This document shows positions 60,434 through 64,000 of a DNA stretch of 64,000 bases, piece by piece. A program made the translations under genes and the position numbers. Origin of the DNA: Luteibacter sp. Sphag1AF (GTDB lineage Bacteria; Pseudomonadota; Gammaproteobacteria; Xanthomonadales; Rhodanobacteraceae); contig NZ_JACHYH010000001.1 of assembly GCF_014192715.1 (NCBI RefSeq), forward strand, positions 1,054,001 to 1,118,000, given 5' to 3'. The notes under the pieces were generated by a model that was not told where the DNA came from, made no database searches, and was given only the letters and a program-made list of their open reading frames with translations. Each line of letters begins with the position of its first letter. Position 1 is the stretch's first letter.

Positions 60434-62353
60434 ATGCGACAACTCGTTATTGTTTTTGTCCTTGTCACCGCCGCGCTTCTCGGAGGGTGCTCGCTGTCGC
60501 GCGCGCAAATCCATCGGGCGGACGTCGTCGTGGGCCAGACCGTGGACCGCGAACAGACCTGCGACCAGCCGGACCACTGCGCCACACCGTCTCCGCTGAT
60601 CGCCGGCGCCGAAGAAGCGGTGTCCGCCTCCACCACCGAACGCCCCGTGCATCTGGCTGTGTTGCTGGAAGATGGCGAAACCGCGCTGGCCGCCCGCGTC
60701 AACCTGATTCACGCCGCCCGCCGCTCCATCGACGTGCAGACCTACATCTGGGAACAGGACGACGCCGGCAATCTGGTGCTGGACGAACTCATCAAGGCCG
60801 CAAGGCGCGGCGTGCAGGTGCGCATCCTCGCCGACCAGCTGTTCTCGTTCCGCGATGCCACCCTGCTGGCCAGGCTGGCACGCGCCAGCGACAACATGCA
60901 GATCCGCCTGTACAACCCCACGTTTCAAAGCGCGCGCACCCCGCCGCTGGAATTTGCCGCGGGCATCCTGTGCTGCTTCTACAAATTCAACCAGCGCATG
61001 CACAACAAGCTATTTCTGGTGGACAGTCTGGTGGGCATCACCGGCGGCCGGAACTACGAAGATCGCTACTTCGACTGGGACGGCAGCTTCGATTACATCG
61101 ACCGCGACGTCATGGTCGGCGGCCCGGTTGCCCAGAGCATGGCCGCGAGCTTCAATCTGTTCTGGGAACACCCGCGCTCGGTGCCGCTGACGCATCTGCG
61201 CGACGTCAACCGCGCCATCACCTCGGACGACGAGGGCCAGTTACGCTGGACGCCCCCGATTTACGAGAACCCGGCACGCGTAACCCGCCTGCTGCAGGAG
61301 TCGGACGACAAAGACTGGCTGGACACCCACATCGCACGCGATGCCCTGCGTATGAACCGCGTGGAATATCAGTCCGACCTGCCCGGCAAAACGGAAGAGC
61401 CCAAGCTTCGCGAGGCACGCGCACTCACCCGTCACCTGATGGGCCTGATGCGCAATGCCAGGACGGAAATCGTGCTGCAAACACCGTATCTGGTGTTGAG
61501 CAAGCCCGCGCGCAAAGTGTTCAAGGACATTCACGACCGGGCTCAGCCGCCCCGCGTCATCGTGTCCACCAACTCACTGGCCTCCACCGACGCCTTCGCC
61601 GTGTACGCGATGTCGTACAAGCATCGCAAGCGTTACCTGGACTCGTACGGGTTCGAGATTTACGAGATGAAGCCGCATCCGGTCAGCAGCGATGGCGACA
61701 CCGCTGACGGCGCTGCAAGCGCGCCTCCGCCGTATCTGGCCACGATGGGCAGCGGTAGTGGAAGCGGCGGCCGCGACCGCCGCACAGAGACGCTGAGCGC
61801 GCCCAGCGAGAGCAGTGGCCTGCTGGCCGCGGGTCGCCGGTCGCGTCGTGGCGCCCGCAACCGGCCGGCGCCACTGCTGACGGAAGGCGTGCGCATCGGC
61901 TTGCACGCCAAGTCCATCGTCATCGACGACACGTTCGCGATGGTGGGCTCGCACAACTTCGACCCGCGTTCGGATCACTACAACACCGAGTCGGGCGTCA
62001 TCATCTACGACAAGCGCTTCGCGGATCGGCTGCGCCAGTCGATCATGCAGGACACCGGCCCTGACCGCGCCTGGGTCATCGGGCCGCGCGAAAAAACCCT
62101 CGGAGTGCTGTCACAGATCAACGAAGCCATCGGCAATGTTTCCGAACGCCTGCCCTTCTTCGATCTGTGGCCATTCCGTTACGCCACCAGCTACGACCTG
62201 AAACCGGGGTGCATCCCGATGCGCTGGACCGACGAGAAGTTCTTCGAGTGCTACACGCCGGTGGGTGACTTCCCGGAAGTGGACGTCTCGCTGAAGCTGA
62301 TCTACACCCGCATGATTACCGCCTTCGGCTCGTCCGCCGCAGGCATTCTCTGA
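60434..62353 (+). CDS. Phospholipase-D/cardiolipin synthase-like lipoprotein
   Basis: 639 residues from ATG 60434; the longer upstream frame is not supported. Lipobox LLGGC (C19). Two HKD motifs: MHNKLFLVD (H190, K192, D197) and LHAKSIVID (H491, K493, D498), each followed by GGRNYED/GSHNFDPRS. Residues about 418-480 are a disordered Gly/Ser/Arg-rich stretch before the second motif, not usual for ClsC. It may make or split phospholipids at the periplasmic or outer face. Confidence 0.9.
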   Translation: MRQLVIVFVLVTAALLGGCSLSRAQIHRADVVVGQTVDREQTCDQPDHCATPSPLIAGAEEAVSASTTERPVHLAVLLEDGETALAARVNLIHAARRSIDVQTYIWEQDDAGNLVLDELIKAARRGVQVRILADQLFSFRDATLLARLARASDNMQIRLYNPTFQSARTPPLEFAAGILCCFYKFNQRMHNKLFLVDSLVGITGGRNYEDRYFDWDGSFDYIDRDVMVGGPVAQSMAASFNLFWEHPRSVPLTHLRDVNRAITSDDEGQLRWTPPIYENPARVTRLLQESDDKDWLDTHIARDALRMNRVEYQSDLPGKTEEPKLREARALTRHLMGLMRNARTEIVLQTPYLVLSKPARKVFKDIHDRAQPPRVIVSTNSLASTDAFAVYAMSYKHRKRYLDSYGFEIYEMKPHPVSSDGDTADGAASAPPPYLATMGSGSGSGGRDRRTETLSAPSESSGLLAAGRRSRRGARNRPAPLLTEGVRIGLHAKSIVIDDTFAMVGSHNFDPRSDHYNTESGVIIYDKRFADRLRQSIMQDTGPDRAWVIGPREKTLGVLSQINEAIGNVSERLPFFDLWPFRYATSYDLKPGCIPMRWTDEKFFECYTPVGDFPEVDVSLKLIYTRMITAFGSSAAGIL

Positions 62354-62358
62354 CGGAC

Positions 62359-62385
62359 GACTGGGGGCCTCAGAGGCCCCGAGTC
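62359..62385. terminator. Hairpin between convergent PLD and TonB-C-like genes
   Basis: Stem GACT, one mismatch, then GGGGCCT, loop CAG, AGGCCCC and AGTC (62359-62370 with 62374-62385). It contains the stop codon of the TonB-C-like gene in the loop. No T-run follows, so termination strength is unclear. Confidence 0.5.
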
Positions 62386-62879
62386 AGCTCGAACCGTACC
62401 GGCAATTCGGCCGTATACGACGTGAACCGATGCTCCACCTGCGCGAATCGCCAGGTGCGAACGGCCTGCTGCGCCGCCCGATCCAGTTCCACATCGCCAC
62501 TGGATCGACCGACAGCCACGTTGGACACATCACCGTGCGGCGTCACCGTCACGCTGAGCACCACCTTGCCTTCGCGCTGAGCGCGCAACGCTGACATCGG
62601 GTAGCGGGGCGACGGCATGTACACCGGCACCAGCGCCGGAGCAGGCGGCTCCACGCGGCGCGGCTGCGAAACACTGGCATCGACGGTCGCCACCTCATCC
62701 CGGGGGATGGGACGCATGGCCGTGGCCACGTCCATGGCGGGACGCGACGGAAGCGTGCCCACGGCGCGGCGCGCCAGCGGCCCGCGATCATACGTCAGCG
62801 CCGTGAGCCAGGTGGTGCCGGCAATGCCGACGATCAGTGCCATCAGGCTGAGGGCCGTGGTACTGCGCATGGAAACCAT
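62370..62879 (-). CDS. TonB C-terminal domain-like membrane protein
   Basis: 169 residues from ATG 62879 (AGAGG upstream). One N-terminal helix (LSLMALIVGIAGTTWLTALTY), a proline-rich linker (RVEPPAPALVPVYMPSPRYP) and a TonB-C-like end (REGKVVLSVTVTPHGDVSN, RAAQQAVRTWRFAQ). ExbB/ExbD are not in the window. Such short proteins may be energy transducers or may act in signalling or wall binding. Downstream of the thiolase gene by about 67 bp. Confidence 0.8.
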   Translation of the reverse strand: MVSMRSTTALSLMALIVGIAGTTWLTALTYDRGPLARRAVGTLPSRPAMDVATAMRPIPRDEVATVDASVSQPRRVEPPAPALVPVYMPSPRYPMSALRAQREGKVVLSVTVTPHGDVSNVAVGRSSGDVELDRAAQQAVRTWRFAQVEHRFTSYTAELPVRFELTRGL

Positions 62880-62946
62880 CAAAAACCTCTGTAAACAAAG
62901 ACGCCCCACGCGCGAACGCGTGAGGCGCCGATTCGACAAGCCGGTG

Positions 62947-64000
62947 TTACGGGCGTTCGAGAATGGCGGTCACACCCATGCCACCTGCCGTGCAGATGGA
63001 AATGAGACCACGGCCGGAGCCCTTCTGTTCCAGCATCTTGGCCAGCGTGGCCACAATGCGCGCACCTGTCGCCGCAAACGGGTGACCCGTGGCGAGACTG
63101 GAGCCGAGCACATTGAGCTTTGCCGGGTCGATGCTGCCCAGAGGGGCATCCAGACCAAGGCGGTCGCGGCAATAATCTGCCGACTCCCATGCACGCAATG
63201 TGCAGAGCACCTGCGCCGCGAAGGCTTCGTGGATCTCGTAGAAGTCGAAATCCTGCAAGGTGAGGCCCGCCTGCTTCAACATGCGCGGCACGGCGACCGT
63301 CGGCGCCATCAGCAAGCCCTCGCCATGCACGAAGTCCACCGCCGATACCTGGGCGTGGGTGAGGTACGCCTGGATGGTAAGACCGCGCTCGGCAGCCCAC
63401 TCATCGCTGGCCAGCAGCACGGCGGCGGCACCATCGGACAGGCCCGTGGAGTTGCCGGCAGTCAGCGTGCCCTGCCCCGAGGTCTTGTCGAAGGCCGGCT
63501 TCAGCGAAGCCAGCTTTTCCATCGTGGAATCCGGACGCAGGAAGCCATCGCGCTTCAGGCCACGGAACGGCACCACCAGATCATCGAAGAAGCCCGAGTC
63601 ATACGCGGCACCCAGCTTGTGGTGGCTTTCCATCGCCAGCTGGTCCTGCGCCTGACGGGAAATGTGCCACTGCTTTGCCATCATTTCGCAGTGGTCACCC
63701 ATGGACTTGCCCGTGCGTGGCTCGGCCACGCCCGGGAACGAGGGCTTCAGTTCCTTGAACGAGAAGCCCCGCGTGGCGGCCGTGAACTTCTCTTTGAATG
63801 TCTTGGCGCGGTTCATCGCCAGGAGGCGCTTGCGCAGGCGCTGGCCATACACGATGGGCACGTCACTGGTGGTGTCCGAGCCGCCGGCGATGCCCGCGTC
63901 GATCTGCCCCGTGGCGATCTTGTTGGCAATGATGATCGCGTTGTCCAGCGAGGTGCCGCAGGCGCGCGCGGTGGTGATGCCCGGCGTGGTGGGCGCCAGG
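62947..64000 (-). CDS. Acetyl-CoA C-acyltransferase (thiolase, FadI-like), partial
   Basis: The frame is open to the window edge; the start lies beyond 64000. Active-site cysteine is in TTARACGTSLDNAI near the edge, followed by GGSDTTSDVP; the C-terminal HEAFAAQVLCTLRAW and AGGMGVTAILE blocks are present. It cleaves 3-ketoacyl-CoA in fatty-acid breakdown or joins acetyl-CoA. FadI-type is preferred to FadA by RLRKRLLAMNRAKTF and general length, but this is not proven. A GTG at 63861 is only an internal codon. Confidence 0.92.
   Translation of the reverse strand, partial: LAPTTPGITTARACGTSLDNAIIIANKIATGQIDAGIAGGSDTTSDVPIVYGQRLRKRLLAMNRAKTFKEKFTAATRGFSFKELKPSFPGVAEPRTGKSMGDHCEMMAKQWHISRQAQDQLAMESHHKLGAAYDSGFFDDLVVPFRGLKRDGFLRPDSTMEKLASLKPAFDKTSGQGTLTAGNSTGLSDGAAAVLLASDEWAAERGLTIQAYLTHAQVSAVDFVHGEGLLMAPTVAVPRMLKQAGLTLQDFDFYEIHEAFAAQVLCTLRAWESADYCRDRLGLDAPLGSIDPAKLNVLGSSLATGHPFAATGARIVATLAKMLEQKGSGRGLISICTAGGMGVTAILERP

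Noticed and set aside
62370-62939. Longer form of the TonB-C-like protein
   Set aside because: The first 20 residues are basic without conservation cues, and the ribosome site fits ATG 62879.

Overview
The window is a GC-rich gammaproteobacterial chromosome segment, most likely from the Xanthomonadales (Rhodanobacteraceae or Xanthomonadaceae). The evidence is a XanB2-type chorismatase beside an aryl-polyene (xanthomonadin-like) cluster, a complete atpIBEFHAGDC operon followed by glmU, zinc-finger-less TopA with a Lys/Ala-rich tail, and housekeeping genes with high proteobacterial similarity by eye. No rRNA, CRISPR array, integrase, transposase or phage gene was recognised.

Layout. 1-4829: end of an aryl-polyene pigment cluster on the minus strand (ACP, membrane protein, hot-dog dehydratase, acyltransferase, LolA-like carrier, MMPL exporter cut by the window edge), with xanB2 divergent. 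4834-8219: a secreted protein, glmU and an AsmA/DUF748-like envelope protein. 8329-15600: F1Fo ATP synthase. 15775-17534: phasin-like protein, queD, a LuxR-type regulator with an inverted repeat upstream, and elongator tRNA-Met. 17720-22692: rppH, bfd-bfr, a coiled-coil membrane protein with bactofilin, erpA, nudC, ampE. 22705-28911: LplT-PlsC-like fusion, purD, class D beta-lactamase, an orphan XanA2/ApeH-like ligase, tsaC. 28913-37008: topA, dprA, LysM protein, def-fmt-rsmB.

37198-49240 is a lipopolysaccharide/envelope glycan region: two ArnT-like lipid-dependent glycosyltransferases, one GT1-type and three GT2-type glycosyltransferases, UDP-glucuronate decarboxylase (UDP-xylose), an O-antigen-ligase-like protein, a CDP-glycerol glycerophosphotransferase-like protein, a TPR protein and an LpxL-type acyltransferase. 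49325-51801: dtd and rpoD. 51986-53144: a tandem pair of unrecognised paralogues that conserve a Cys/His/Asn arrangement suggestive of papain-like enzymes; this is the best candidate for something undescribed. 53148-64000: a beta-hydroxyacid dehydrogenase, divergent speA/speE, a small membrane protein, a secreted protein, an orphan ParA, sixA, YceI, a phospholipase-D lipoprotein, a TonB-C-like protein and a thiolase cut by the window edge.

How the genes work together: XanB2 makes 3-hydroxybenzoate from chorismate; the orphan ligase about 23 kb away is a plausible activator of that starter onto the cluster ACP, with elongation enzymes presumably beyond position 1. Def, Fmt and RsmB serve translation start and the ribosome; RppH and NudC both remove 5' RNA caps; Bfd and Bfr handle stored iron. 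Identifications come from reading motifs in translated sequence, without database searches.
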